NCBI RefSeq assembly: GCF_035222275.1
Contig: NC_085883.1
Coordinates: 3,472,001 to 3,536,000 of the forward strand
Direction of reading: 5' to 3'
Length of the DNA stretch: 64,000 nt
DNA from: Podospora bellae-mahoneyi
Taxonomy: Eukaryota; Ascomycota; Sordariomycetes; Sordariales; Podosporaceae
Shown: piece after piece, positions 1-11,086 of the stretch
How positions within the stretch are numbered: position 1 is the stretch's first letter
Layout: every line of letters starts with the position of its first letter
Translations under genes and position numbers: made by a program
The notes under the pieces: generated by a model
The model's input: only the letters and a program-made list of their open reading frames with translations
What the model was told of the DNA's origin: nothing
Database searches by the model: none

Positions 1-1448
1 AAGTAGGACCCGAAGAAATCATCACCTGTATGGGAGATGGAATATCCATCTGCGTTTACAGCACCCGTCGAGAAAGCAATTCACCACTAAAACTACAAAC
101 CAAGCTTTTCCCCAGCCGCTAGCATCCCAAAAAAGCAAATTCGTCTTTCAATGGGAAGTCCGCCAAGCTTAGAGCCTCGTCTGGTCAGCGAGGAAGTCTT
201 TTCTTTCTTTCCCGCGCTGTGGCCGCTGCGGTCCCGAAATATCTCATCTTGTACCACCGAACAAAAAGATCAAATTGGGTTGTCTCTGCGAATGGGGAAT
301 TTTTATGCAGCCTGTTGCCAGTCCACCAGGACCACCCTTTCGCTTCAGGCTTCTTATCGTAGATTTCCACCCACGTTTGTGAAGCTTGAAGGGGATAAAG
401 ATCGGAGCTGCAGCTCCTATTGGCTTGATATCGAGCTCCTGAGGCTTTCTTGGTGCGGGGGGGGGGAAGGCGGCTGCAGCGGATAGCTTAACGCCTTTTG
501 TAACGGCTTCGGCAAGAGGTAGGAAATATGGGGTGGTGGTTAGGTAACATGTGGGCTTTGGGGTTTGGCGTCGGGTGTGAGTCTTCGGGATAGTAACGTT
601 GTTTTGCTCGTGACGATGGCAAGTGAGGGGCTGTGTTTGATGATGACTCCACTGGGGCCACCAGTGAGGGGAGGCTTTCCTCCCTTTTTCTTCATGAATG
701 ACATCGTGGGGGTATTACCTGCTACTTGATAGGTGCATTCTCTTGCTGTGGGATGAACAGTACTTAAGAGCATCTTTGAGAGGTCAACTGGATACAAAGC
801 GTAGGCCTTAACCAGCAAACGCCCCACAAAGGGGCTGGATCTTCAGAACGCCTCTCAGGAACCAGATAAATATTTTTTTCACGAGTGAAGGTTAAGAACT
901 TAAGATAACCTCAGCAAGCCTTGGCCTAGTTTCGGCCTTAATTCCAAACTCAACACCTTCAGCGTTCACTCCCACCGAACGCGGAGAAGTCTCAGCAAAA
1001 GGAACCTCAACAGGACTCGGATGAGCTGGAGAGATAAAAGTCCGAATATTTCTGAAGTTGATCAGTGCTCTGTTGGGTTAATGGTCAACTATCTGTGTGG
1101 GCTTGTGGTAGCAGGGAGGAGAGACGTGTTGTTTTGTGAAGATATATACCACCCGGCCTTCCCTGTGTGGAAGGACGACGTCCTTTCGGGAAGCTCGGCC
1201 AGAATGTCTGTTTCAAATGAAATATCAAAATAATGATACTCCGTTTGCGCTTCCATGCATTACGATTCTGGAAGATGGTTGGAACGCCCAGACAAATAAA
1301 ACATCACACCATGTCTGGTATCTCAATTCCCAGAAAGACAAATCAAACAATATCGTCTCCTAAGAAGGTAGCATACATATATATATATAATTCGACGAAA
1401 GCTAAGGCCATCCTCCGTAACAACCACTGCAAGACAATCAAAGCCACA
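1..1448. other. Intergenic/left edge, no gene recognised
   Basis: No open frame here has recognisable protein character or a credible exon structure. A G-run (about 457-466) and a short TA repeat (about 1375-1388) are present. The last bases are the 3' flank of the NmrA-like gene. Confidence 0.5.
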
Positions 1449-2399
1449 TCACTTTGACTGAGCCCATCCACTCTTCTTCTGCAACCACTGCTCCATCGTC
1501 ATCAGACCCGGGTAATCTCTTCTCCTCGCCTCAATATCAGCTGCATACCCATCGCTCGCAAACCACGCAATCATGGTTCCCATCTCCTTCACCGCATACG
1601 TCAACGCACTGCCCAAAAACCAGTACGTGATCGGCGCAGGCTGTCCAGTAGCCTTGGTGAACGCCCTACCCAGCTCCTCAACAGTCAACTCATCACCCGC
1701 CAGCCCAACCGCCTTCCTGTTCCACTTCTCAGGATCCTCGAATGCCATGGCAGCAAAGACACCAATGTCTGCCGTGGCAATCCACTGCAACGGCTTCCCA
1801 TTGTCACCCAGCCAGTTCCTCAACGCAGCCATGAAAACCTTGGTAGGGAAGCCAGGGGCAAGGTTGTCCATGAATGCCACTGGCCGCAAAATAGTCCACC
1901 CCATAGCAGCACCCGGCTTGCCCTCCAGGGCATCACGCAGGTGCGTCTCAATCTTCTGCTTGGACTGGAAATGGGGAATGGGGGTAGGGTTGTCCCACGA
2001 CTTTTCATCACCGCCCCTTTCAACACTGGAGTAGACAAAGTGCTCGACTCCTGCCTCGAGGGCGCTGTCGATGAGAGCGGTGCCCTGCTTGACTTCACTT
2101 TCGACCGTGACACCGGGACCCATGGAGACCTGCACCGAGTAAACACCCCAGATGGGCTTGTTGTCGTTTGCCCTGAGGGCCTCTTCGAAGAGGGCAGGGA
2201 CATCGTCAAGATCGCCTTTGACAAGCTTGATGTTGGGGCCGCGGGAGACCAGCCGCTTGGCAGAGGCGGAATCTGGATGGCGGGTGACGGCGAGGATGGT
2301 GAAAGGGGAGGAACCGGAGGCATTACGGTCGACGAGGGCGTCAATGACGGCTCCGCCTTGCTTGCCGGTTGCGCCGGTGATGAGGAGAGCTTTGGACAT
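1449..2399 (-). CDS. NmrA-like NAD(P)-binding Rossmann protein
   Basis: Single-exon gene of 316 aa. The N-terminus carries a Rossmann nucleotide-binding motif, GATGKQG (Gly9, Gly12, Gly15), preceded by a short beta strand. The pattern is that of the NmrA-like branch of atypical short-chain dehydrogenases, which act either as redox-sensing regulators (NmrA type) or as reductases (isoflavone-reductase type). Length fits the family (about 300 aa). No signal peptide or membrane segment is visible, so it should be cytosolic. The catalytic YxxxK of classical SDRs was not identified, which is normal for NmrA-like proteins. It lies at the left end of a run of tailoring-type enzymes, so a role in secondary metabolism is possible but inferred. 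Family call is firm; substrate is unknown. Confidence 0.88.
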   Translation of the reverse strand: MSKALLITGATGKQGGAVIDALVDRNASGSSPFTILAVTRHPDSASAKRLVSRGPNIKLVKGDLDDVPALFEEALRANDNKPIWGVYSVQVSMGPGVTVESEVKQGTALIDSALEAGVEHFVYSSVERGGDEKSWDNPTPIPHFQSKQKIETHLRDALEGKPGAAMGWTILRPVAFMDNLAPGFPTKVFMAALRNWLGDNGKPLQWIATADIGVFAAMAFEDPEKWNRKAVGLAGDELTVEELGRAFTKATGQPAPITYWFLGSALTYAVKEMGTMIAWFASDGYAADIEARRRDYPGLMTMEQWLQKKSGWAQSK

Positions 2400-3190
2400 G
2401 TTGGCGGGTGGATGTTCAGACGACCAGGGGGAGAAAGGCTTTAGAGTGCAGTTGCAGGCTGGTGGTAGGATATTTGAGGAGTGGTTATGCAGCGGTTGGG
2501 ATGGCTATCTGAACCCCGCAGACGAATGATCTGGGTCGAAAGGGTTGAATGACGCGTGCAGACGTCACCGGCTGGATTTGAACGGGACTCGCTGCTGTCC
2601 CTATGTTGGAAGACGAGACGGGCAGATGCAAATACTTAACAAGATCCAGGGGCGAGAGACAATTAAAGTTGGGTCGAGTGCCTTGAAATACAAGCCATCG
2701 CAGCTTGCTTGCTCGCTAGGTGCGCATCGTCTTAGTTCTTGGTGCCGAGCCGGCTGGTGCTTTGTCACCCATCGCGGGAGTCGAAGCAGCCGCGAAAGCA
2801 ACTCTTTGCCTGCCGTTGCTCGCATTTGTCATCCCTTAGGTAGTCTACCCCGTCATCACCCATAGCCGCGAGAGGTCCGGACTGACTCGATCCAATTTTG
2901 GAACAACGGGTGCAGCTAGTGACGAAATGAACTCAGCATGGCATCGTTCTCGCGAACATGTCTCGTCGCGGTGGCAACGGGAGCGCGTGTTTCAGGATTG
3001 GAAAGAAGTATCGCGCGCAGGATCAAGAATAGTTAATAGAACAGCATTGTGATGGGGAAGGAAATGAAAGACTGTTAATAGACGATATCCCCAACATCTG
3101 ATTATCATCACGGTGCCATCTTCGACATCACCGCCATCCATACCACATACACACCATCAACAATAACGTGAATCGAAACAGTCAACCAAA
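2400..3190. promoter_or_regulatory. Divergent intergenic region between NmrA-like and SnoaL-like genes
   Basis: About 790 bp separates two divergent starts, so it probably contains both promoters. No coding frame of interest. No binding site is assigned. Confidence 0.4.
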
Positions 3191-3673
3191 ATGTCTTCCT
3201 CCCGCCTCCACACCATTCACGCCCTCCTTGACGGCTACTCTTCCCTCTCCGTCGACAAGATGACCGAGCGTCTCTCCAACGACTTCACCCACCACGTCCT
3301 CCCCGCCAGCCTTGACATGCCCCTCCGAAACAGAGACGAGTTCGCCCACCACGCCGGCGAGATCTTTTCCATCTTTCACACCTTCCACATGGTCCCTCTC
3401 ACCATGTTTGAGGACGACAGGCAAAACATGGTCGTCATCAACGCCAGAATGGAGGGCATCCTCAAGAACGGCGCCGAGTGGGTCAACGAGTGCGTCCTGA
3501 TGGTGCGTCTGTCGAGGGACGGCCAGCAGGTCGTGGCCATTGAGGAGTTTGTCGACAGCTTCAAGGCCGTGGAGATGAAGAAGAGACATGCGCCCACGAT
3601 GGATGTCCGCAGCACCGATATGGCTGGCAGCGCCAAAGAGGCCTTGTTTAGAAGTGTGGCTTTGTCTACTTGA
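3191..3673 (+). CDS. SnoaL-like / NTF2-like small protein
   Basis: Single-exon gene of 160 aa with no signal peptide. The sequence has the feel of a cone-shaped SnoaL/NTF2-like fold: an N-terminal helix with LLDGYSSLSVDKM, a middle section with FAHHAGEIFSIF and a strand-rich C-terminal half with ECVLMVRLSRDG. SnoaL-like proteins include polyketide cyclases and isomerases and many uncharacterised fungal proteins encoded beside biosynthetic enzymes. Its neighbours are an NmrA-like protein, a DUF1772 protein, a P450 and an FAD monooxygenase, consistent with a biosynthetic accessory role. That role is inferred; the fold call rests on overall pattern because the family has weak motifs. Confidence 0.75.
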   Translation: MSSSRLHTIHALLDGYSSLSVDKMTERLSNDFTHHVLPASLDMPLRNRDEFAHHAGEIFSIFHTFHMVPLTMFEDDRQNMVVINARMEGILKNGAEWVNECVLMVRLSRDGQQVVAIEEFVDSFKAVEMKKRHAPTMDVRSTDMAGSAKEALFRSVALST

Positions 3674-4116
3674 GTTTCTTCCTGCAGCACATCTTCTTCC
3701 TTCAATTCAACCGTGGGGGACTTTGTTTGCCGGAGTCTGATGAGCTTATGATAGACATGATTTTCGCTTTGTACTTGCTTCTTTCCGCAGCATTTATCTT
3801 CTCATTTTTCATTATTTCTTGAATTATACGTTGGTGGCATTTCTTCAGTGGGAACAAGAGCGGGTTTGATCGAAACATTGACCACAGAACTCTGGCTCTT
3901 TGATAATTTCGTCTTTATGTGGCTTGTTACAACTTTTAAGCCCCAGTTTCTTGCGGGCTCATGGTTTCATCTTAGCATTTTAATAGATTGGAGTCAGCAA
4001 TTGATATAAACCCTTTGAATTTGTTCCAGTTGACGACACAAACAATACCACTCCACCCCCCAGACCCCTCTTTACCTTTGAATCTCTTGACCAATAATAC
4101 CCTTTACACATCCAAT
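3674..4116. other. Convergent 3' intergenic region
   Basis: About 440 bp between the 3' ends of the SnoaL-like and DUF1772 genes. AT-rich, with no coding signal. Confidence 0.4.
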
Positions 4117-4788
4117 CTACACAATGACCCCCTTCACCGGCACCTCCTTCGCCCCCAAACTCTGCCACAGCCCCAAACTCCCCGCCACAAGCGGCATCAA
4201 CGCCCTCACCAAGTTCAACTTGATCCACCTCCTAGCATAATACTCTGCCAAACTCACATCCACTCCCCCCTTCCCCTTACTCCCCGCCCCCTCGACAATC
4301 CCATCAGTCCTCTTGTTCCCCCCATCCACCACCTCTACCGCACTCAGCCCCTCCAACTTCGCATTCAGCGGCTGCATGTTCAAGGCGCTATGAACAACAG
4401 TAACCAAGTGACACAGCGCGCAAACCCCCCAAATCTTCCAATTCCCCCTCTCCACCTGCCCATGCGCAGGCACGAGCGCGGTATGCCACCCGTTCTCCGC
4501 CGCCATCGCCGAGGCATATCTCCAGGCCGAGAAGGCAGTGTACCCATACCCGAGGATGCCAAGGGTGGAGATGGGCCGGAAGAACACATTGCCTACCTGC
4601 CAGAAGACGGGCCACTGGCGACCCAAGAGGCGGGCGGCGCGGGGGTGGTCGGGGGAGGATGGGCGGGGGAAGTCGATCAGGAGGGCGGGCACGCCCATGA
4701 AGGACTGCGTGATTGCGTTGCCGAGGAGGATGAAGGAGAACGCGATTGTTGTGCCGGCTATGGCGTCCGGGGTGGGGAGGCTGACCAT
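4117..4788 (-). CDS. DUF1772 (anthrone-oxygenase-like) membrane protein
   Basis: Single-exon gene of 223 aa. The start at MVSLPTPD is chosen because upstream in-frame sequence is only the translation of a CA/TG microsatellite. Hydrophobic stretches near the N-terminus (after DAIAGTT), around residues 65-85, around the segment ending HLVTVVHSALN, and near the C-terminus (ALMPLVAGSLGLW) suggest four membrane helices. The MQPLNAKL segment after the third helix matches the M-x-P-x-N pattern of DUF1772. The family includes fungal anthrone oxygenases, which convert emodin-type anthrones to anthraquinones, and relatives of unknown function. Neighbouring P450, FAD monooxygenase and SnoaL-like genes make a biosynthetic role plausible. 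The family is fairly clear; the reaction is inference. Confidence 0.82.
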   Translation of the reverse strand: MVSLPTPDAIAGTTIAFSFILLGNAITQSFMGVPALLIDFPRPSSPDHPRAARLLGRQWPVFWQVGNVFFRPISTLGILGYGYTAFSAWRYASAMAAENGWHTALVPAHGQVERGNWKIWGVCALCHLVTVVHSALNMQPLNAKLEGLSAVEVVDGGNKRTDGIVEGAGSKGKGGVDVSLAEYYARRWIKLNLVRALMPLVAGSLGLWQSLGAKEVPVKGVIV

Positions 4789-4793
4789 TTTTG

Positions 4794-4794
<1 letters not shown>

Positions 4795-4840
<46 letters not shown>

Positions 4841-4850
4841 TGGGTGTGTG
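4795..4850. repeat. (TG)n microsatellite in the 5' leader of the DUF1772 gene
   Basis: About 21 uninterrupted TG units followed by imperfect GTGTGG units, starting only 7 bp upstream of the start codon (read as CA on the transcribed strand). Confidence 0.95.
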
Positions 4851-5705
4851 CATGCGTTTGTGTGGATGAGGCGATGAGAAAGAAAGAGGAGGGGAAAACG
4901 AGGCCGTCGTGAAGTTGAAAACTGAGATTTTGAGGGCAAAAAGGGGTAAATACTACACTAGGCTGAAGACGCAAAAACGAACCGACGACATCATTGACGT
5001 CAATCCCGGGAGGAGCCTGACACGTTGTTTACGCTGTCGGTCTCGGCTGTTTACCACGCAATGTCTTGGGAGTCAGTCACGGCTTCAATGTTTGTGGAAG
5101 TGTCTTGGCAGTGTTTCGGTGAAAAGTGATGTTCAATGGCGCTCATTATTACTGGTCTGGACCTCCGATGGGGAAGACATGTCTACTCTCGCCAAATCAA
5201 AAGTCATGAAGACGGGAGCAGCTCCCCTCTCCAAGCTGCCTACCTACCTTGCCTGCCGTGCTCCCGAGTCAGGAAAGCTTAGCTCGATCCAGCGCCTGCC
5301 ATGCTCCTGTCCAACATACCTAGCGTCCGGCCCGAGTCGTACAGGATGGAAACAGCTTGCCAGTAGGCCCAACCTTAACTCCAGGCCGGCCTTCATTGCC
5401 TTTCGCATCGCCAGTCTATCATCCCACGATACCTTTCTGTCACTTTGCCTCCGGGCCATTCTCCTCTGTTCAGACTATTATATCGTCTTTCAATTGACAA
5501 CCTAGAATATCGTCCGAGAAAACACTCGATCCCAGAATCCAAGTTACAAATGTCCAAAGAATCCTCCCAATCCTCCCTTCCAACAGCACCTAGTTGGGCA
5601 AGCAAGTATCCAGCTCACCAGTTCGAACAAAACCTATGCCTACAAAGAGAAATTCTAATAACGCCTCATGATCCGACATTAACTGTCTATATCCAACGTG
5701 GCATG
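4851..5705. other. Intergenic, no gene recognised
   Basis: Upstream region of the DUF1772 gene and 3' flank of the P450 gene. Open frames here show no family features. Confidence 0.45.
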
Positions 5706-7536
5706 CTATACCTGTGGCCCGTAAGAGTTTACCCTTCTCATCTGTATTGAGGCTTCGTCCTTCTTCTCTGCAAGGACATCAAACAGACCATTGTCTGGCG
5801 CAATTGCAGTCTGCTGTGCTAGCCTCGCTTCCTGGAAGAACTTGGCTCTGTCGGCACGATCTCGCGCATCTGACTCGGCCCAAAGACGGAGTGCTTCCTC
5901 TTTTCTCTTCTCGCTTCTGGGCTCAAATGACATCTGGAAAGGATCTGGCTTGATGATGAGCAGCGAGTTGGACTTGTCAAGCGGTACGGGATGGTTCATT
6001 CCAGTCGCTGGGTTATGCTTGGGCTTGAGGTTGAAGGTCCATGCCAAGGCACCGCAAGCAACGATCAACTCGTCTTGGGTGAGTGACATGCCGAGACATT
6101 GGCGCTGGCCCCATCCGAACGATGTCATGCCCTTGATGGTTGGGAACTGTGTCAGGGGCGCTTGGAAGGTTGGCCAGCCAGGCTCCAACCAGCGTTCGGG
6201 CCGGAAGTTGTCAGGGTCAGGATACTTCTTGGGGTTGCGGAGGAAAGCCCTGAAGAGTCATTAGCTTGTGCCCACAGCTTTCAAGCGCCGAGTCAATGGC
6301 TTACCAGTCCAGGGGCAAGAGGCGGGTGCCCTTGGGAATGAAGTAGCCGTTATAAACATCGTCCGCCTCCGTCTCGTGGGCGACACCTGTCGGGACATTG
6401 GGCTTCCACCGCATGGTCTCCTTGATGCAAGCTCTCAAGATGGGTAGGTTAGGCGCATCCTCCAACGTAGGCATGCGCCCCTCACACTTTTCGTCAATCT
6501 CTTTCTGCACAGCGGCTTGCCATTCCGGATAGTGAACCATGGTAACCAGCCAGTACGAAAGCGGTCCAGCGACGGTGAAGATGCCGACCAGCGCGAGCAT
6601 TCCAATGACGCAAGAGGCTTCATAATCACCAGAGATGTTGGTCTTCAACGAGGTCTTCTCAATGAACTGTCGTGTCCAGCAATTGCGGACCCGACCACCC
6701 TGTGCCATCTTGTCACGGGTTGTAAGATATCGCTCCTGCCACCATGCCGACTGCTCATCATGACGCTTGCGCTCCGCCTTCTTCCATGGGTTCATGAACA
6801 TGGGCAGATGCCACAGCGGGGTGAGGACATTGGTGATAGGGCCAGCGGGGGACATCTGTCGGAGTAAACCCCAAGCACTCTTGGTGCAGTAAGTACTCAG
6901 AGAGGGATCATCCCAGGTGAGCTGGCACATGACTTTGGCAGCCATATCCTCGAGCGAAGCTTGGAAATTGTCTGGGTTCTGGATCAAGTTGGCCATCCAG
7001 CGCTTCGCCTCGTGATACATCACACCGTTGTACTTGACGTTGGTGGCCTCGGTGATGTAGGCATGGGTGAGCTTTCTTTGGCGAGCCCAGTATTCTGCAC
7101 GGCCGTGTTAATCAGAGCAGGCTCGACGTGATAGAGCGAGGCAATGCTTACTGTTCCTGCCCATCAAGGGAAGGTATTCCATGGAGCCCTCGGAGCTCTT
7201 CGAGTCAAACAGCGACTGAATGTTTGGCCGATCCGAATTGTACTTGGCCCGCTTGACCAGCAAGTCCTCGGCAACCGTTTCATCGGTAATGACCAGGACG
7301 TTGACGCCGAGCATCTGAGTTCGGTAGAAGCCGCCAGCTCCGTGCTTGTCCGCCCACTCTTTGAACTTGAGCCACATGAAGTTTATAGGCAAGTCATGGA
7401 TTCTGCCAATGTAAGGAAGCTGTGTTGGGCCGGGCGGTCCGTTGGGATCGTTAATCTTTTGAAATTCTTTGATAAGATGTACCACTGTTGCCACCAAAAG
7501 GACAAGGGCCAGGAGGCCCGCGGTAACGAGCTGCAT
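5706..7536 (-). CDS. Cytochrome P450 monooxygenase, three exons
   Basis: Exons on the minus strand: 7152-7536, 6305-7094 and 5706-6249, giving 572 aa. Introns of 57 bp (7095-7151) and 55 bp (6250-6304) have GTAAGC donors and CAG acceptors and restore frame exactly. A single N-terminal membrane anchor (LLALVLLVATVVHL) precedes the proline-rich hinge GPPGPT. The K-helix ExxR is E354-R357 (KETMR), followed by the FRPERW region, and the heme-binding loop FGWGQRQCLG places the heme ligand at Cys443. The I-helix has AGPLS in place of the more common AGxxT. It is an ER-bound class II P450, dependent on a reductase encoded elsewhere. It is transcribed divergently from the FAD monooxygenase over a 1.7 kb spacer. 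The substrate is unknown; the context suggests aromatic secondary metabolism. Confidence 0.93.
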
Positions 7537-9209
7537 GGTACGGTACGTCACGAGTAGCGGTGTTGAGTCGCGAAGTTGGTATGTTGAGTAAACGAATGAC
7601 GAAAAAACGGTAAGTGGTGCAAACTAAGGCTCTGAAGAACGAGATGGAACGACTTGTGGGAGAGTCGATGGGAAGACCAGAGCCCTCTATGTAAGCTGGC
7701 GAAAGGACTTTGATTGTTTTGAAGTGTGCACAGCCATACAATCGACAGAAGCTCACCTCTGAGATGGCACTGATCACGAGCAGCAGTCTGTCGCTTGTGC
7801 CTTGACTAGCGTGTCGAGATGCGCATACACTTGCGCACAATCAACGTATCCGTGGGTAGCACTACCCTGTGGTCGGAACTATGGTGTGGCAGTTGCTGCT
7901 TTTGCCGGTGTCCTTGCGGAAGAACCACGAGGAACTGAAACCCGCGCATCTCGATACTTTCCCGGGAGAAGTTTGACTACTGTTGATCAAGGCGGCTAAG
8001 AGCGGAGGTCTCTCCAGGCTTTGTTCTCCTGTGTGTAGCAGTTCTATCGTCTAAGGGCTCTCTTGATGCGTGGAACAGCTCTCCAATTCACTCGGTGGGC
8101 TATCTATCACACAAGCATGTTGCCTAGGTATCGCTGTCATAGGCCGTCTGCTGTGATGTTTGGTATCCACCGAGTGCCCTGTGTCCGGAGACGATGTCTG
8201 TTTTCCAGTGTGTCTATTTTTGCCGCTGCAAGCAGGGACTTTTCTCGCCACAGAACATAAACAAAGTGATGCTATTGCACGCAGCATGGTGGACACCACC
8301 GAGGACATGATGATGGGAGCATCAGGGCACGTCTCCTAGCTCTCCTGCATACAGGAGAACCCTGATCGCCCTTGGGGCGTTTTCTGACGTTTCTCGCTGA
8401 CAGGTAATGCATTTTGATGTATGCTGCATGTTGCCAAACAGGACTGAAATGGCAACCGGTCGCTTGGCAACACCTTCTTGGTTGGCCTCGCAATGTGCGA
8501 GTCGACTCTTGGGACTTTGACACCTCCAGGTCGCGCGAAATAACAGTGATGAGGGCCGAGGCAGCTAGAGAGGGTTGGGCTGGTCCACCGAATGTTGGGA
8601 AGCTTAGCCGCGCGCTGGCGCAATGAATTTGGAATTCCAGCAATGAGCCTCGAACTGGTGCATGTGCTATCACACCCGATTCCATTTGGTAGGAGTAATC
8701 GTCCGATACCCGCCACCACCCTTCCGCCACCGATCTAACTCTTGCCATCTAATCATAACCCAGACTGGACGGTCGATTAGCTTTGACCGTGCTAATTAAT
8801 CCCATGCTCAAGTTGCGCCGGCCATAGCAACCGCGTGAGGCAGTTCCATCCAAACTGTACGGCCCTGAAAAGGACAAGTCGATCCGTCACTCATCGAAAC
8901 TTTTCTAGGCCAACCTAGAAGCTCAGCCAGCCGTTTATCCATACACCAAGTTTCAAAGATCATAATTTGCCGGTCATGTTGGCTCTTTTCGTTGGGGGCG
9001 CTCCTGACAATTAGTCTGCTCGGTCGCCAGAAGCGTGTAATCAGACGACGAGAAATCACAACTGTGACAACAGATGTAAATACTGCCATCATGCCCGTCA
9101 CTGGGAGGAAGCCGTCTTTGCCTGCATTCCCGTGCCTTGGTCTGCAGTCAATCGAACTGTTGGCTTGCTGAGAATTGCAACACTGGTTTTCAGCTGCTAA
9201 GCTTCCATC
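7537..9209. promoter_or_regulatory. Divergent promoter region between P450 and FAD monooxygenase genes
   Basis: About 1.67 kb between two divergent starts. Open frames inside lack any family pattern. It must carry the promoters of both oxygenases, but no specific transcription-factor site is assigned. Confidence 0.45.
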
Positions 9210-10804
9210 ATGCCTTTCATCGACGACGGTGATTCCAAGCCCGTGGGCTCGTATCCGAACAGCGGCATCGATGTTCTGATCGTTGGCACCGGCCTTGCGG
9301 GCCTCACGGCGGCTATCGAGTGTGTGAGAAAGGGACACAATGTCCGGGTTCTAGAGAGAAATGACGACATCAACACTGCCGGTACGCTCCGTTGTATTCC
9401 CTCCCAACACTGGACCATTCTGCTGACATTGTATTCCAGGCGACATGTACTTCATGGGCCTGTCAGCGACCAAGTTCTTCAAGCACTGGCCTGAGATGGC
9501 CAAGGAGTTTGACGAGATCTCTCTGCATAACTGCTGGATCGAGACTTTTAAGCACGATGGCGACCAGATGATCACACCTCTCAAAGTGTCCGACCGTCTT
9601 CGGGATGCAGGTCTGGATCCTGACACACCTCCTGGGACGTTTCAAATGCGCCCCCTTGTGTACAAGATGTACGTCCGCCAGGTCGAGAAGCTAGGCGTCA
9701 AAATTCAGTTTGGAAAGCGAGTGGTAGAGTACTGGGAGGATGAGTCTCGAGGCAAGGCTGGCGTGGTCACCGACAAGGGCGAGAGATATGAAGCCGATGT
9801 CGTGATTGCTGCAGATGGTGTTGGGTCGAAGAGCCAGAAGCTCGTGGGAGGCCAAGTGCGAGCCATGAAATCAGGCAGGGCCATGTGGCGAGCTGCATTC
9901 CCGATACACCATGTCGATAAGAATCCTGAGGTGAAGGAGTTCTTCAAAATGATCAAGGGAGAATCTGGGGAGGAGCCGATTGTGCGAACCTGGCTTGGGT
10001 AAGTGTCACTCGATGTTCTGTGCCACAGGCAAAAAATGCTCACCTGTAGCAAGCCCAGGAACATATGCCATGACCCTCACGCGTCCGGACACCATGATTT
10101 GGGTCATGAACCACGATGTTACTGGCTCCGAGAAGGAATCCTGGAACCACACCATCGACGCCCAGGAGGTACTAGACAACATGGACAAGGGCGTCGGGCC
10201 AAAGCCATGGGCACCAATGTTCAAGGAGCTGATTAAACTGACACCTCCCAACACCATCGTTAATTTCGAGCTGTTTTGGAGAAATCCGCAACCCAAGTGG
10301 GCATCTCCCGGGGCTCGTGTGATCAACATTGGTGATGCAGCCCATTCCTTTCTCCCCGCGTCTGGAAACGGCGCCACTCAGGCCATTGAAGATGCTATCT
10401 CGCTGGCCTCCTGCCTTCAGATCGGCGGCAAAGAAAACATCCCGCAGTCTGTCAGAGCTCACGTCCGCATGCGCTTCATCCGGAATGCATGTGCGCAAAA
10501 GTTGGGTTTCAGCAACGCCGAGCTGCTGCAGGATACCGACTGGACCAAGGTCAAGCTGGACCCGCGCGTGGCCCAACCCAAGCTCCCCAGCTGGGTCTGG
10601 GGACACGATCCCGAGAAGTATGCCTACGAGGTGTACGATCGCGTGGTCGAGAGCATGAGGCGTGGTGTTCCGTTCGACGAGGATGACAGCATCCCACCAA
10701 ACTACCCGGCGGGGTACAAGTACGAGCCGTGGAGCATCGAAGACATCATGGAGGACATGAAGAACGGCAAGTCGATCGAGCTTGGGTCGGGCAACTGGGA
10801 CTAG
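9210..10804 (+). CDS. FAD-dependent aromatic monooxygenase (salicylate-hydroxylase-like), three exons
   Basis: Exons 9210-9381, 9440-9998 and 10054-10804 give 493 aa. Introns are 58 and 55 bp; the second uses a GTAAGT donor and an AAG acceptor, the only choice that keeps the conserved WLGPGTY context in frame. The protein has the group A flavin monooxygenase layout. The ADP-binding GxGxxG is G26-G31 (VGTGLAG) followed by an acidic-ended strand (VLER). A central DGVGSKS matches the DG motif for FAD/NAD(P)H. GDAAH (337-341) followed by NGATQAIEDA binds the FAD ribityl/pyrophosphate. These enzymes hydroxylate or oxidatively decarboxylate aromatic rings using NAD(P)H and O2. With the divergent P450 it looks like a tailoring pair. 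The substrate is not predictable from sequence. Confidence 0.93.
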
Positions 10805-11086
10805 GAGATGGATACATATTCGTGCTCTTTTCCAGAACGCGTCGCATGTCTGCTTGGTCTGAAGATTGGGCACCTATTTTTCCTGTGTTTAGATTCTGTA
10901 CAATGCCATGAGCGATTGCCGTGATAATGCTACTCGAGTATCTAACCTGCGCACTGATACCATTGCCACGGCCATTCCAGGTGTGATCACCAATTGGTAG
11001 AGAAAAAAAAGACAAAGGCATGATGTGCTTGGACAACAGAATGGAATGGAGTTAAAATTTAGCAGCGCAAGAGCGCACCTTCCTCC

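Noticed and set aside
10172-10873. 233-codon open frame opposite the FAD monooxygenase
   Set aside because: Antisense shadow of a well-supported exon.
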